A stretch of 61,067 bases of DNA, from assembly GCF_000308595.1 (NCBI RefSeq), contig NZ_BAGA01000112.1:1-61067 (forward strand), written 5' to 3'. The notes under the pieces were generated by a model, which saw nothing but the letters and a program-made list of their open reading frames with translations, did not search any database and had not been told where the DNA came from. Each line of letters begins with the position of its first letter. The stretch's first letter is position 1. Below, in pieces: positions 36,060 to 43,480 of the stretch. The translations under genes and the position numbers were made by a program. The DNA comes from Nocardia higoensis NBRC 100133. GTDB lineage: Bacteria > Actinomycetota > Actinomycetes > Mycobacteriales > Mycobacteriaceae.

Positions 36060-36875
36060 TCAGATCCGCCGCACCGAACGCGCCAGATCGCACAGCCGAT
36101 GCGCGCGTGCGGTTTCCGCCGGGGTGAACGGCTCGTCGGCACGGACGAACCGCAGCACCGCATCGGCGTGGGGCAGTTCCAGGGTGGTCTCCGGCAGTCC
36201 GGGCGGCCCGGGGTCCGCGCCGGGGGCGAGATAGCGGGCGCCGAGCAGTTCGGCTACCGCGAGCGGCAGTTCGTCCGGATCGGCGGCGACCCGCGCGGCG
36301 ATACCCAAGGCTTTGGTCTGGCCGTCGATCAGCGTCAGCGCCGACGCCCGCCACACGCCCACCGCGCGGCCGCCGGCCTGGGTCAGCAGGGCCTCCAGCG
36401 CGGGCTTGCCGAGTTCCTCCGGCGCCGAGACCACCAGCTCGTCGAGCACATCGGATTCCAGCCGATGCACGTGCACCGCCAGGATGTTCACCCGCCGGTG
36501 CGCCAGCCGCGCGGTCAGCGCCTCCAATTGTCCCGGCCGATCGGCCAGGCGCACCCGGATCCGCCACAGCGCGGGCGCGGCATCGGCGGTCTCGCGCAGC
36601 CGCAGCTCGCTCTTGTGCAGCCACCGGCCGAGCAACCGCATGGCGGAGGGCTCGACCACCCAGATCACCAGGATGGTGGTGATGACGGTCAGCAGCAGCA
36701 CGGTCACCAGATACGGCGGATGCCAGCGGATCACCGCCGCGTGCAGCAGCAGTTCCACCGGGAAGACCGCGGCCAGTTTGGCGATCGCGAGTCGTTTGCG
36801 CGGCGGATGCGGCAACCGCCCGCACACATCGCACGCGAGGGAATGAAGTCGCAGTCGGGCTGAAGTCGGCCTCAT
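36060..36875 (-). CDS. Membrane protein with ACT-type amino-acid-binding domain
   Basis: 271 residues. A basic N-terminus with a CDVC pair is followed by two membrane spans at about residues 35-75 (AAVFPVELLLHAAVI; YLVTVLLLTVITTILVIWVV). An ACT domain starts near 105 (WRIRVRLADRPGQLEALTAR, then LAHRRVNILAVHVHRLES). The remaining part resembles a second, degenerate ligand domain. ACT domains bind amino acids; membrane attachment suggests a sensor. ATG 36875 is the chosen start. It is divergent from the first P450 gene across 266 bases, so shared regulation is possible. Confidence 0.7.
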   Translation of the reverse strand: MRPTSARLRLHSLACDVCGRLPHPPRKRLAIAKLAAVFPVELLLHAAVIRWHPPYLVTVLLLTVITTILVIWVVEPSAMRLLGRWLHKSELRLRETADAAPALWRIRVRLADRPGQLEALTARLAHRRVNILAVHVHRLESDVLDELVVSAPEELGKPALEALLTQAGGRAVGVWRASALTLIDGQTKALGIAARVAADPDELPLAVAELLGARYLAPGADPGPPGLPETTLELPHADAVLRFVRADEPFTPAETARAHRLCDLARSVRRI

Positions 36876-37141
36876 GACCCGAGACTCGCCACCGCTCGTT
36901 TCCTCGACCGTACTCTTCGGTAACAACGCGATGACGGAGTGGGCGCATTCTCCCGACCAGGGCATATCAATGCGTGAGTGCTACCACAACCGATGAGTCC
37001 CGGTCTGCCGCAGCACATTCCCGAATCCTGCGGCGAAAATGTGCTATCGGCGTGGCCCCGATCCACCGAAACAGCGCGTCACCGCTGTTACGGTGGATTC
37101 GCCGGCCGGGCACGGCGCGAGGCGAACCCTGGGAGATGCAC

Positions 37142-38416
37142 TTGACCGACACGTCGTCTTTCTCCGCGATCGACACATCGTCACCGTCCGGAGGCTGCCC
37201 GGTCCGTGCAGCCTCCCCGGCCGAGATCGAGGGTCCTCGCGTGGCGCTGTTCACCCAGGAGTTCGCCGATGATCCGCATCATTTCTACCGCGAGATGCGC
37301 AGGGCGCACGGCTCTCTGGCACCGGTCGAGATAGCACCCGGCGTGCCCGCCACCCTGGTGGTGGATTACGCGACCGCGGTGCGCGTCCTCAACGATCCCG
37401 AGCACTTCCCCGCCGACCCCCGGGTGTGGCAGCGCGACATCCCCGAGGACTGCCCGGTCCGGCCGATGATGGCATGGCTGCCGAACGCCCTGCGCAGCAG
37501 CGGGACAGCACACGAACGCTACCGCGAGGCCTACACCGCCGCCGTCGACGGCATCGACCTGCACACCCTGCACCGCACCGTCGAACGCGTCGCGATCCCG
37601 CTCATCAACGACTTCTGCACCACCGGATCCGCCGATCTGGTGGCGCAGTACGCTTTCCCGCTCGCCTTCGAAGCGCTCAACCAGATCGTCGGCTGCCCGG
37701 CCGAGCTCGGCAGGCGCCTGCCCGCGGGCATGGCGGCGCTGTTCGACACGGTGAATGCCGCCTGGGGCATGCAGACTCTCACCGAGGCACTGCTGGAGCT
37801 GGTGCAGCTGCGTCGCGCCGAGCCCGGCGACGATGTGACCACCCGGCTGATCCAGCACCCGGCACAACTCACCGACGAGGAACTGATCGCCCAGATCATG
37901 GCCTTCTACGGCGCGGGCATCGAGCCGCAGCGGAATCTGATCACGAACACGCTGCTGCTCATGCTCAGCGACGAACGTTTCGGCGGCAACATGCTCGGCG
38001 GCGCGCTGTCCACCCGCGACGCCCTCGACGAGGTGCTCTTCAACGATCCGCCGATCTCCAACTTCTGCACCAGCTACCCCCGACAGCCCGTCCTGCTCGA
38101 CGACGCCTGGCTGCCCGCGCACCAGCCGGTGCTGATCGGCCTGACCGCGGCCAACACCGATCCCGCCATCCGGGGCGGCGACCGCACGGGTAACCGCTCG
38201 CATCTGGCCTGGGGCGCGGGACCGCATGCCTGCCCGGCCCGTTCGGTCGCCTACCTGGTGTGTCAGGACGCCATCGATCAGCTCATGGACGCGCTGCCGG
38301 AAATTCGCCTGGCCGTTCCCGCCAGCCGATTGCACTGGCGAAGCGGACCTTTCCATCGCGCCCTGTCGGCTCTGCCGGTGGAGTTTCCGCCCTCGCCGCG
38401 CCTGCCGGTGGAGTAA
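37142..38416 (+). CDS. Cytochrome P450 lacking the ExxR motif, CYP157-like (copy 1)
   Basis: 424 residues. P450 character is shown by the haem-ligand loop WGAGPHACPARS (Cys 364) and overall length. Two near-invariant features are altered. The K-helix ExxR reads DEVLF (residues 296-300), with Phe in place of Arg. The I-helix reads GAGIEPQ (257-263), without the usual acid-Thr pair. Loss of ExxR is known for Streptomyces CYP157 proteins. Start: TTG 37142 with GGGAG upstream. The paralogue at 38513 has the same GGGAG-N(6-8)-TTGACC layout, which is why TTG is preferred to ATG 37136. Substrate and activity are unknown; altered O2 activation is expected. Confidence 0.85.
   Translation: MTDTSSFSAIDTSSPSGGCPVRAASPAEIEGPRVALFTQEFADDPHHFYREMRRAHGSLAPVEIAPGVPATLVVDYATAVRVLNDPEHFPADPRVWQRDIPEDCPVRPMMAWLPNALRSSGTAHERYREAYTAAVDGIDLHTLHRTVERVAIPLINDFCTTGSADLVAQYAFPLAFEALNQIVGCPAELGRRLPAGMAALFDTVNAAWGMQTLTEALLELVQLRRAEPGDDVTTRLIQHPAQLTDEELIAQIMAFYGAGIEPQRNLITNTLLLMLSDERFGGNMLGGALSTRDALDEVLFNDPPISNFCTSYPRQPVLLDDAWLPAHQPVLIGLTAANTDPAIRGGDRTGNRSHLAWGAGPHACPARSVAYLVCQDAIDQLMDALPEIRLAVPASRLHWRSGPFHRALSALPVEFPPSPRLPVE
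37979..38133 (+). repeat. 155-bp block identical to 39350-39504
   Basis: Base-for-base identity with the second copy, offset 1371 bp, is bounded by single mismatches (T/C at 37978, G/C at 38134). It covers the degenerate K-helix segment. Confidence 0.95.
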
Positions 38417-38512
38417 TCGGCAGCGAGTTCGCGTGAATGATTCACCGCTCGAGCGTTTCTCGCATGACTGCTACCGTGGGGTCTCCGCCGATCACCAATG
38501 GGAGACGTATTC

Positions 38513-39808
38513 TTGACCAACCCATCGTTGTTCACCACAGCCGCCACGTCCTCGCAGCCCACCGGCTGCCCTGTGCAGCACGGTTCTCCGATCGACACCG
38601 ACGGCCCCCGCGTACCCCTGCACACCCCCGAGTTCGCCGCCGATCCACACCGGTTCTATCGCGAAATGCGCGAGCACTACGGTTCTCTCGCTCCCATCGA
38701 GATCTCTCCCGGTGTCCCCGCCACGCTCGTGGTCGGTTACGAGACCGCGGTGCGCGTCCTCAACGACCCCGAGCACTTCCCCGCCGATCCCCGGGTCTGG
38801 CAGCAGAGCATCCCCGAGGACAGCCCCATCCGGCCCATGATGGAGTGGTATCCGAACGCGTTGCGTAACACCGGATCCGCGCATCTGCGCTACCGGCACG
38901 CCTACACGGCGGCCATCGACGGCATCGATCTGCACTCGCTGCACAACACCGTCGAGCGGATCGCGGTCCCGCTGATCAACGAGTTCTGCACCACCGGATC
39001 GGCGGATCTGGTGACGCAGTATGCCTTCCCGCTGGCCTTCGAGGTCCTCAACAAGATGGTCGGGTGCTCGACCGAACTCGGCGCGCGGGTGGCCACCGGC
39101 ATGGCCGCGCTTTTCGACACGGTGAACGCGGCCTGGGGCATGCAGACCCTCAGCGAGGCGCTGATGGAGCTGATCCACATGCGTCGCGCCGAGCCGGGCG
39201 ACGACGTCACCTCGCGGATGGCTCACCATCCGTCCGCACTCACCGACGAGGAGCTGCTGGCGAACCTGATCAGCTTCTACGGCGCGGGCATCGAACCACA
39301 GCAGAACCTGATCGCCAACACGCTGCTGCTCATGCTCACCGACGAACGCTTCGGCGGCAACATGCTCGGCGGCGCGCTGTCCACCCGCGACGCCCTCGAC
39401 GAGGTGCTCTTCAACGATCCGCCGATCTCCAACTTCTGCACCAGCTACCCCCGACAGCCCGTCCTGCTCGACGACGCCTGGCTGCCCGCGCACCAGCCGG
39501 TGCTCGTCGGCCTGACCGCGGCCAACACCGACCCGGCCATCCGGGGCGGCAACCGCACCGGCAATCGCTCGCATCTGGCCTGGGGCGCGGGACCGCATGC
39601 CTGCCCGGCTCGTTCGGTCGCCTACCTGGTCTGCCAGGACGCCATCGACCAGTTGCTCGACGCCATCCCCGAGATGGAACTGGCCGTGCCCACGAACGAA
39701 TTGACTTGGCGCCCCGGACCTTTCCATCGCGCGATGACAGCTCTTCCGGTTGAATTCTCTGCGTCACCCAGATTGCTGATCAACGAAGGAGCCTCTCCCC
39801 GTGGCTGA
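38513..39808 (+). CDS. Cytochrome P450 lacking the ExxR motif, CYP157-like (copy 2)
   Basis: 431 residues. A close paralogue of the preceding gene, with the same haem loop (WGAGPHACPARS), the same DEVLF in place of ExxR and the same GAGIEPQ I-helix. TTG 38513 is preferred (MTNPSLFTTAATSS), preceded by GGGAG; an in-frame ATG lies at 38498 inside that site. Ninety-six bases separate it from copy 1. The last 8 bases overlap the third P450 gene (GTGGCTGA), so that one is translationally coupled to it. Retention of two variants with the same unusual motifs suggests both are used. Confidence 0.85.
   Translation: MTNPSLFTTAATSSQPTGCPVQHGSPIDTDGPRVPLHTPEFAADPHRFYREMREHYGSLAPIEISPGVPATLVVGYETAVRVLNDPEHFPADPRVWQQSIPEDSPIRPMMEWYPNALRNTGSAHLRYRHAYTAAIDGIDLHSLHNTVERIAVPLINEFCTTGSADLVTQYAFPLAFEVLNKMVGCSTELGARVATGMAALFDTVNAAWGMQTLSEALMELIHMRRAEPGDDVTSRMAHHPSALTDEELLANLISFYGAGIEPQQNLIANTLLLMLTDERFGGNMLGGALSTRDALDEVLFNDPPISNFCTSYPRQPVLLDDAWLPAHQPVLVGLTAANTDPAIRGGNRTGNRSHLAWGAGPHACPARSVAYLVCQDAIDQLLDAIPEMELAVPTNELTWRPGPFHRAMTALPVEFSASPRLLINEGASPRG
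39350..39504 (+). repeat. 155-bp block identical to 37979-38133
   Basis: Second copy of the identical block in the tandem P450 genes. Flanking parts of the two genes differ at many third positions, so the block suggests recent gene conversion. Confidence 0.95.
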
Positions 39809-41042
39809 TACGACAAGCGAGCCGATTCCACTGGATGTGACCGGCGCGGACATCCAGGGTGAGCTGGCGCGCATCCGCGCCCGCGGTCCCGTCGCCCTGG
39901 TCGCCCTGCCCGGCGGCGTGCCCGCCTGGTCGGCGACCGATGCCGCCGCGCTCGAGAGCCTGCTCGCCGACCCGCGGGTTTCCAAGGATCCGCGTCAGCA
40001 CTGGTCCGCCTTCATCAACGGCGAGATCACCCAGGACTGGCCGATGTTCTCGTGGGTGGCGGTGGACAATATGTTCACCGCCTACGGCGCCGATCACCGC
40101 AGGCTGCGCAAGCTCGTCGCGCCCGCGTTCACCCACCGGCGCACCACCGCGCTGCGTCCTCGCATCGAGGCGCTCACCGCCGAGTTGCTCGACGCGCTCG
40201 AGGCCACCCCGGCCGGCCGGATCGCCGATCTGCGGGAGAGCTATGCCTACCCGGTGCCGATCCAGGTCATCACCGAACTGCTCGGCGTGCCCGATCACCT
40301 CGGTCCCGGCCTGCGCAAGTGCGTGGACACCTACTTCGACACCTCGACCGGCCCCGAGGCCGCGATGGCCAACTACGTCGAGATGTACGGCCTGGTCAGC
40401 GAACTCGTCGCCTACCGCACCGAGAACCCGGGTGACGACATCACCAGCGTGCTCGTGACCACCCGCGACGAGGAGGGTTCGCAGCTCACCCAGAAGGAGC
40501 TCGTCGACACCCTGATGCTGACGATCAACGCCGGTCACGAGACCACCGTGAACCTGCTCGATCAGGCGATCGTCGCGCTGCTCACCCATCCCGAGCAGCT
40601 CGCCGACGCGATGGCGGGCCGGGTGAGCTGGTCGGAGGTGATCGAGGAGACACTGCGCTACCAGGCTCCGGTCGCCCATCTGCCGCTGCGCTACGCGGTG
40701 GAGGACATCCGGATCGGCGATCAGACCATCGGTAAGGGCGAGGCGATCCTGGCCTCCTACGCCGGCGCCGGTCGCGACCCGAAGGTACACGGCGAGACCG
40801 CCGACCGGTTCGATGTGCATCGCGAGAAGAAGGACCACCTCGCCTTCGGGCACGGCGCGCACCACTGCATCGGCGCTCCGCTGGCCCGGCTGGAGGCGTC
40901 CATCGCGCTGCCCGCACTCTTCGCGCGGTTCCCGAAGCTGGCCTTCGCCCAGGATCCGGCGACGCTGCCGACGATCGGCAGCTTCGTCTCCAACGGTCAC
41001 CAGATCCTGCCCGTCCACCTGCACGGCACGCCGGAGAGCTGA
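39801..41042 (+). CDS. Cytochrome P450, canonical (CYP154-like)
   Basis: 413 residues with complete P450 motifs: AGHETT in the I-helix (244-249), ETLR (Glu 283-Arg 286) in the K-helix, and FGHGAHHCIGAPLARLE around the haem Cys 356. The pattern is close to soluble actinobacterial class I enzymes, such as CYP154, that take electrons from ferredoxin. GTG 39801 has AAGGAG upstream and overlaps the end of the previous P450 by 8 bases. In Streptomyces, CYP157 and CYP154 genes are often adjacent; the same pairing here is inferred from motifs. No ferredoxin or reductase gene is present nearby. Confidence 0.9.
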   Translation: MADTTSEPIPLDVTGADIQGELARIRARGPVALVALPGGVPAWSATDAAALESLLADPRVSKDPRQHWSAFINGEITQDWPMFSWVAVDNMFTAYGADHRRLRKLVAPAFTHRRTTALRPRIEALTAELLDALEATPAGRIADLRESYAYPVPIQVITELLGVPDHLGPGLRKCVDTYFDTSTGPEAAMANYVEMYGLVSELVAYRTENPGDDITSVLVTTRDEEGSQLTQKELVDTLMLTINAGHETTVNLLDQAIVALLTHPEQLADAMAGRVSWSEVIEETLRYQAPVAHLPLRYAVEDIRIGDQTIGKGEAILASYAGAGRDPKVHGETADRFDVHREKKDHLAFGHGAHHCIGAPLARLEASIALPALFARFPKLAFAQDPATLPTIGSFVSNGHQILPVHLHGTPES

Positions 41043-41103
41043 CGGCATCGACCGGGCTGCGGTGGCCCGAATCACCCGGGGCCACCGCACCCGATCGAAA
41101 AAC

Positions 41104-41117
41104 TAGAACTCGTTCTA
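41104..41117 (+). promoter_or_regulatory. KstR-type operator
   Basis: TAGAAC-TC-GTTCTA is a perfect 14-bp palindrome that fits the KstR consensus TnnAACnnGTTnnA exactly. KstR is the TetR repressor of cholesterol degradation genes in mycobacteria and rhodococci. It lies 56 bases before the NTF2-like gene start, normal for repression of that gene. Confidence 0.75.
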
Positions 41118-41172
41118 CGATGTGAGCATCCCGGGCCGCACCCGGTTCGGATCGCGATCACGGAGGACTGTC

Positions 41173-41979
41173 ATGCCGCCCGAGCCCACCGCCGCCGACC
41201 TGCCGGCAGCCGTGCAGGCCTCCCCCCGCGCCGTCGCGGCCCACGACAAGGACGCCTGGGTGGGCCTGTTCGCCCCGGACGCCGCCGTCAACGACCCGGT
41301 CGGCTCCACCCCGCACATCGGCCCGGCCGCCATAGGCCGCTTCTACGACACCTTCATCGCGCCCAACACCATCGCCTTCCACGTCGACCGCGACCTGATC
41401 GCCGGCCACACCGTGGTCCGGGATCTGTCCATCGAGACCACCATGTCCACCGGCGCGACCGTCCTGGTCCCGATGCACCTGCGCTATGACCTCGCCGACG
41501 CTCCCGGCGGCCTGCGGATCACCCGCCTGGCCGCCCACTGGGAGCTGGCCCCGATGGTGCTGCGCCTGCTGCGCACCGGCCTGCCCGGCCTCGGCGCCGC
41601 CGCCGTCCTCGGCCCCCGCCTGATCCGCAATCAGGGCATCGGCGGCGCGCTGGGCATGACCAAGGCCCTCACCGGCGTCGGGCGCGCGGGAAAATCCGTC
41701 GTGAGCCGGCTCTTCGCGGCCGCCGCCGACACCGACCTGCCCGCCGTGCGGGAACTGCTCAGCGACCGCGCAGAGATCGCCGTGCCCGCGGGCCGCCGCG
41801 TGTCGGTCGAGGAGTTCACCAACCGCGCGCGCAACCTCCGTTGGGAGAAGATGCTCGCCGCAGGGCGCTGGATCACCACCTCGATCGAGATCGGCGCCGC
41901 CCACGGTGTCGCCATGATCGAATTCGCCCCGAAATCACTGCACATCACCCGCCTCGAGATCTTCCTCGACCAGCCCTGA
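41173..41979 (+). CDS. NTF2-like (SnoaL / ketosteroid-isomerase-like) protein
   Basis: 268 residues. The N-terminal half has the cone-shaped NTF2-like pattern: AVAAHDKDAWVGLFAPDAAV, NDPVGSTPHIGPAAIGRFYD, then ITRLAAHWEL near residue 120. The C-terminal half repeats a related fold weakly (AAAADTDLPAVRELLSDRA; VSVEEFTNRARNLRWEKML), suggesting a two-domain protein. Members include steroid delta-isomerases and lyases, and the KstR-type operator just upstream points to steroid metabolism. ATG 41173 has GGAGG seven bases upstream. The immediate upstream genes are P450s with no gap suited to a shared operon, since the operator lies between. A catalytic Asp/Tyr set was not assigned. Confidence 0.75.
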   Translation: MPPEPTAADLPAAVQASPRAVAAHDKDAWVGLFAPDAAVNDPVGSTPHIGPAAIGRFYDTFIAPNTIAFHVDRDLIAGHTVVRDLSIETTMSTGATVLVPMHLRYDLADAPGGLRITRLAAHWELAPMVLRLLRTGLPGLGAAAVLGPRLIRNQGIGGALGMTKALTGVGRAGKSVVSRLFAAAADTDLPAVRELLSDRAEIAVPAGRRVSVEEFTNRARNLRWEKMLAAGRWITTSIEIGAAHGVAMIEFAPKSLHITRLEIFLDQP

Positions 41980-42224
41980 GCCTCGATCCGCTTCCCCACC
42001 CAGGTCCAGCGCGTACACGAAGAACTCGCCGGGCCTCGCCATCCGGTCCGGCTTCGATAGATGGAGCCCCTGCGGCGTGAGACCGGACCCGATGAGCAGC
42101 CGGCGGATTCCGCGGTCTACCGGGCTTCCCGTGCCCGAACGCCCGGGACGGGATCGGCGGGAGTGGCACGACTTCGGTCGGGGCGACGAGGCAGCCGATC
42201 GCCGCGAACAGGTCGGGACACAAC

Positions 42225-42267
42225 AAAAAGGCTCGGGCCGGAGAGTGTGAACTCTCCGGCCCGAGCC
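42225..42267 (-). terminator. Rho-independent terminator after the initiator tRNA
   Basis: A perfect 17-bp stem (42230-42246 with 42251-42267) with loop GTGA is followed on the minus strand by five U (42225-42229). It lies 5 bases past the tRNA 3' end. Confidence 0.95.
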
Positions 42268-42271
42268 GTCG

Positions 42272-42345
42272 TAGCGGGGACAGGATTTGAACCTGCGACC
42301 TCTGGGTTATGAGCCCAGCGAGCTACCGAGCTGCTCCACCCCGCG
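42272..42345 (-). tRNA. Initiator tRNA-fMet (anticodon CAU)
   Basis: 74 nt without encoded CCA. The anticodon is CAU in CTCATAA. Initiator features are present: an unpaired first position (C1 opposite U72) and three consecutive G-C pairs at the base of the anticodon stem (CTGGG with CCCAG). Acceptor stem CGCGGGG pairs with CCCCGC. Elongator tRNA-Met is excluded by these features. Confidence 0.93.
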
Positions 42346-42357
42346 TCGGTAACCACA

Positions 42358-42387
42358 ACATTACACACAGGTGCACACAGAAGGCAA
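42358..42387 (-). promoter_or_regulatory. Promoter of the initiator tRNA
   Basis: Minus strand: -35 TTGCCT (42387-42382), an 18-base spacer, and -10 TAATGT (42363-42358), 13 bases before the tRNA 5' end. Confidence 0.6.
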
Positions 42388-42656
42388 ATCGCCTTGTCGG
42401 CGGACATATTCCCAGGTCAGGGCGATGCCACCGAATCCTGCCGGCCGGGTGACGACGAGTCGATGACCTGTTCGCCGACGGTGGAATTTCGCGCCACACA
42501 CGCCTTGCGACACATTGACGCTCCGTAAACGTGATCGGCACCACTATTTCGGGGTGATCTCACACACATAACGTTTGGATAACCTCTACGACACCGACTT
42601 CGATTTACAGCACATAACCAGCGAAGACGGCAGTATCCGAGCTGTTTGTTTCACGA

Positions 42657-42825
42657 ATAACCCTGCGTTATCAAGACGTGATCCTCCGAGATTGTTTCGT
42701 TACCGTCGCAGTGCGGCCCGGCTCAACCGAGACGGGCCAAGCCTCGGATCGTCGAACACCGGCAACCCTGCCCCACGACCCGAGGAACCCCGATCTCCCG
42801 GGGGCAGGGACCCGGTGGCGACATG
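42657..42825 (+). promoter_or_regulatory. Structured leader of the rpf gene, candidate riboswitch
   Basis: An operator-like inverted repeat ATAAC-N5-GTTAT (42657-42671) precedes a dense fold. GGCCCG (42715-42720) pairs with CGGGCC (42733-42738), and CCGAG (42727-42731) can pair with CTCGG (42743-42747), crossing the first stem. A long nested helix follows: GTCG, CACCGG and CCCTGCCCC (42751-42774) pair with GGGGCAGGG, CCGGTG and CGAC (42801-42822). Many actinobacterial rpf genes carry c-di-AMP (ydaO) riboswitches, and this could be one. However, the usual GGUGAAUC elements are not evident, so the class is uncertain. The rest of 42388-42656 shows no supported gene. Confidence 0.45.
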
Positions 42826-42858
42826 CCGGGCCGGCGGGCGCGGGGAGGGAAACTCACC

Positions 42859-43401
42859 ATGACCAAGAACCGGAAGATCAGCACTCGCGCGCTCGGCTTC
42901 GTCGCCGCCACCGGCGCCTTTGCCGCCATCCCGTTCGGACTGTCCACCGCTTCCGCCTCCGCCGCGTCGCACAACTGGGACGGCGTCGCGCAGTGCGAGA
43001 GCGGCGGCAACTGGGGAATCAACACCGGTAACGGCTACTACGGTGGCCTGCAGTTCTCGCACGGCACGTGGGTCGCCAACGGCGGCACGGGCTACGCCCA
43101 CAACGCCAGCAAGGAAGAGCAGATCCGGGTCGCCGAGAACGTCCTGAACACCCAGGGCGTCGGCGCCTGGCCGGTGTGCGGTCAGTACCTGACCACCGCA
43201 CCGGAGCCCGCACCCGCACCGGCGCCGGAGATCGCGCCGCTGCCCGAGAACCTGCCCGCCGTCCCGGACCAGAGCCGCGCGGTCTTCGAGCAGGTGGAGC
43301 GCACCGCCGGCGATCTGGCCGCGCAGTACGGCGTGGAAGGCCAGTACCGGCAGCTGCTCGAACAGCACGGTGGGCTGATCGCCCACGCGCTGGGTCGCTG
43401 A
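42859..43401 (+). CDS. Resuscitation-promoting factor, secreted transglycosylase
   Basis: 180 residues. A signal peptide (about 1-36, ending ASASA-A) is followed by an Rpf domain of about 75 residues starting HNWDGVAQCESGGNW with the catalytic Glu 47, then GYYGGLQFSHGTW and the paired Cys (QCES, PVCGQY). A Pro/Ala hinge (EPAPAPAPEIAPLPEN) and a helical C-terminal segment of about 50 residues complete it. Rpf enzymes cleave peptidoglycan and help dormant cells resume growth. ATG 42859 follows GGGGAGGG; an in-frame ATG at 42823 lies within the leader structure and is less likely. A convergent terminator follows. Confidence 0.92.
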   Translation: MTKNRKISTRALGFVAATGAFAAIPFGLSTASASAASHNWDGVAQCESGGNWGINTGNGYYGGLQFSHGTWVANGGTGYAHNASKEEQIRVAENVLNTQGVGAWPVCGQYLTTAPEPAPAPAPEIAPLPENLPAVPDQSRAVFEQVERTAGDLAAQYGVEGQYRQLLEQHGGLIAHALGR

Positions 43402-43430
43402 CACCCGCAGTCACACACCGGCACAACGCG

Positions 43431-43467
43431 AAGCGGCGCCGTCGTCACGAAGACGACGGCGCCGCTT
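43431..43467. terminator. Bidirectional terminator between rpf and the UPF0182 gene
   Basis: A perfect 16-bp stem (43431-43446 with 43452-43467) with loop ACGAA lies between convergent genes. Confidence 0.8.
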
Positions 43468-43480
43468 GCCGTTTCGGACC

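Noticed and set aside
42272..42345. Elongator tRNA-Met
   Set aside because: The unpaired first position and three G-C pairs below the anticodon loop mark an initiator tRNA.
42823..42858. Earlier in-frame start for the rpf gene
   Set aside because: The ATG lies next to the leader helix without a ribosome binding site, and the signal peptide fits the start at 42859.
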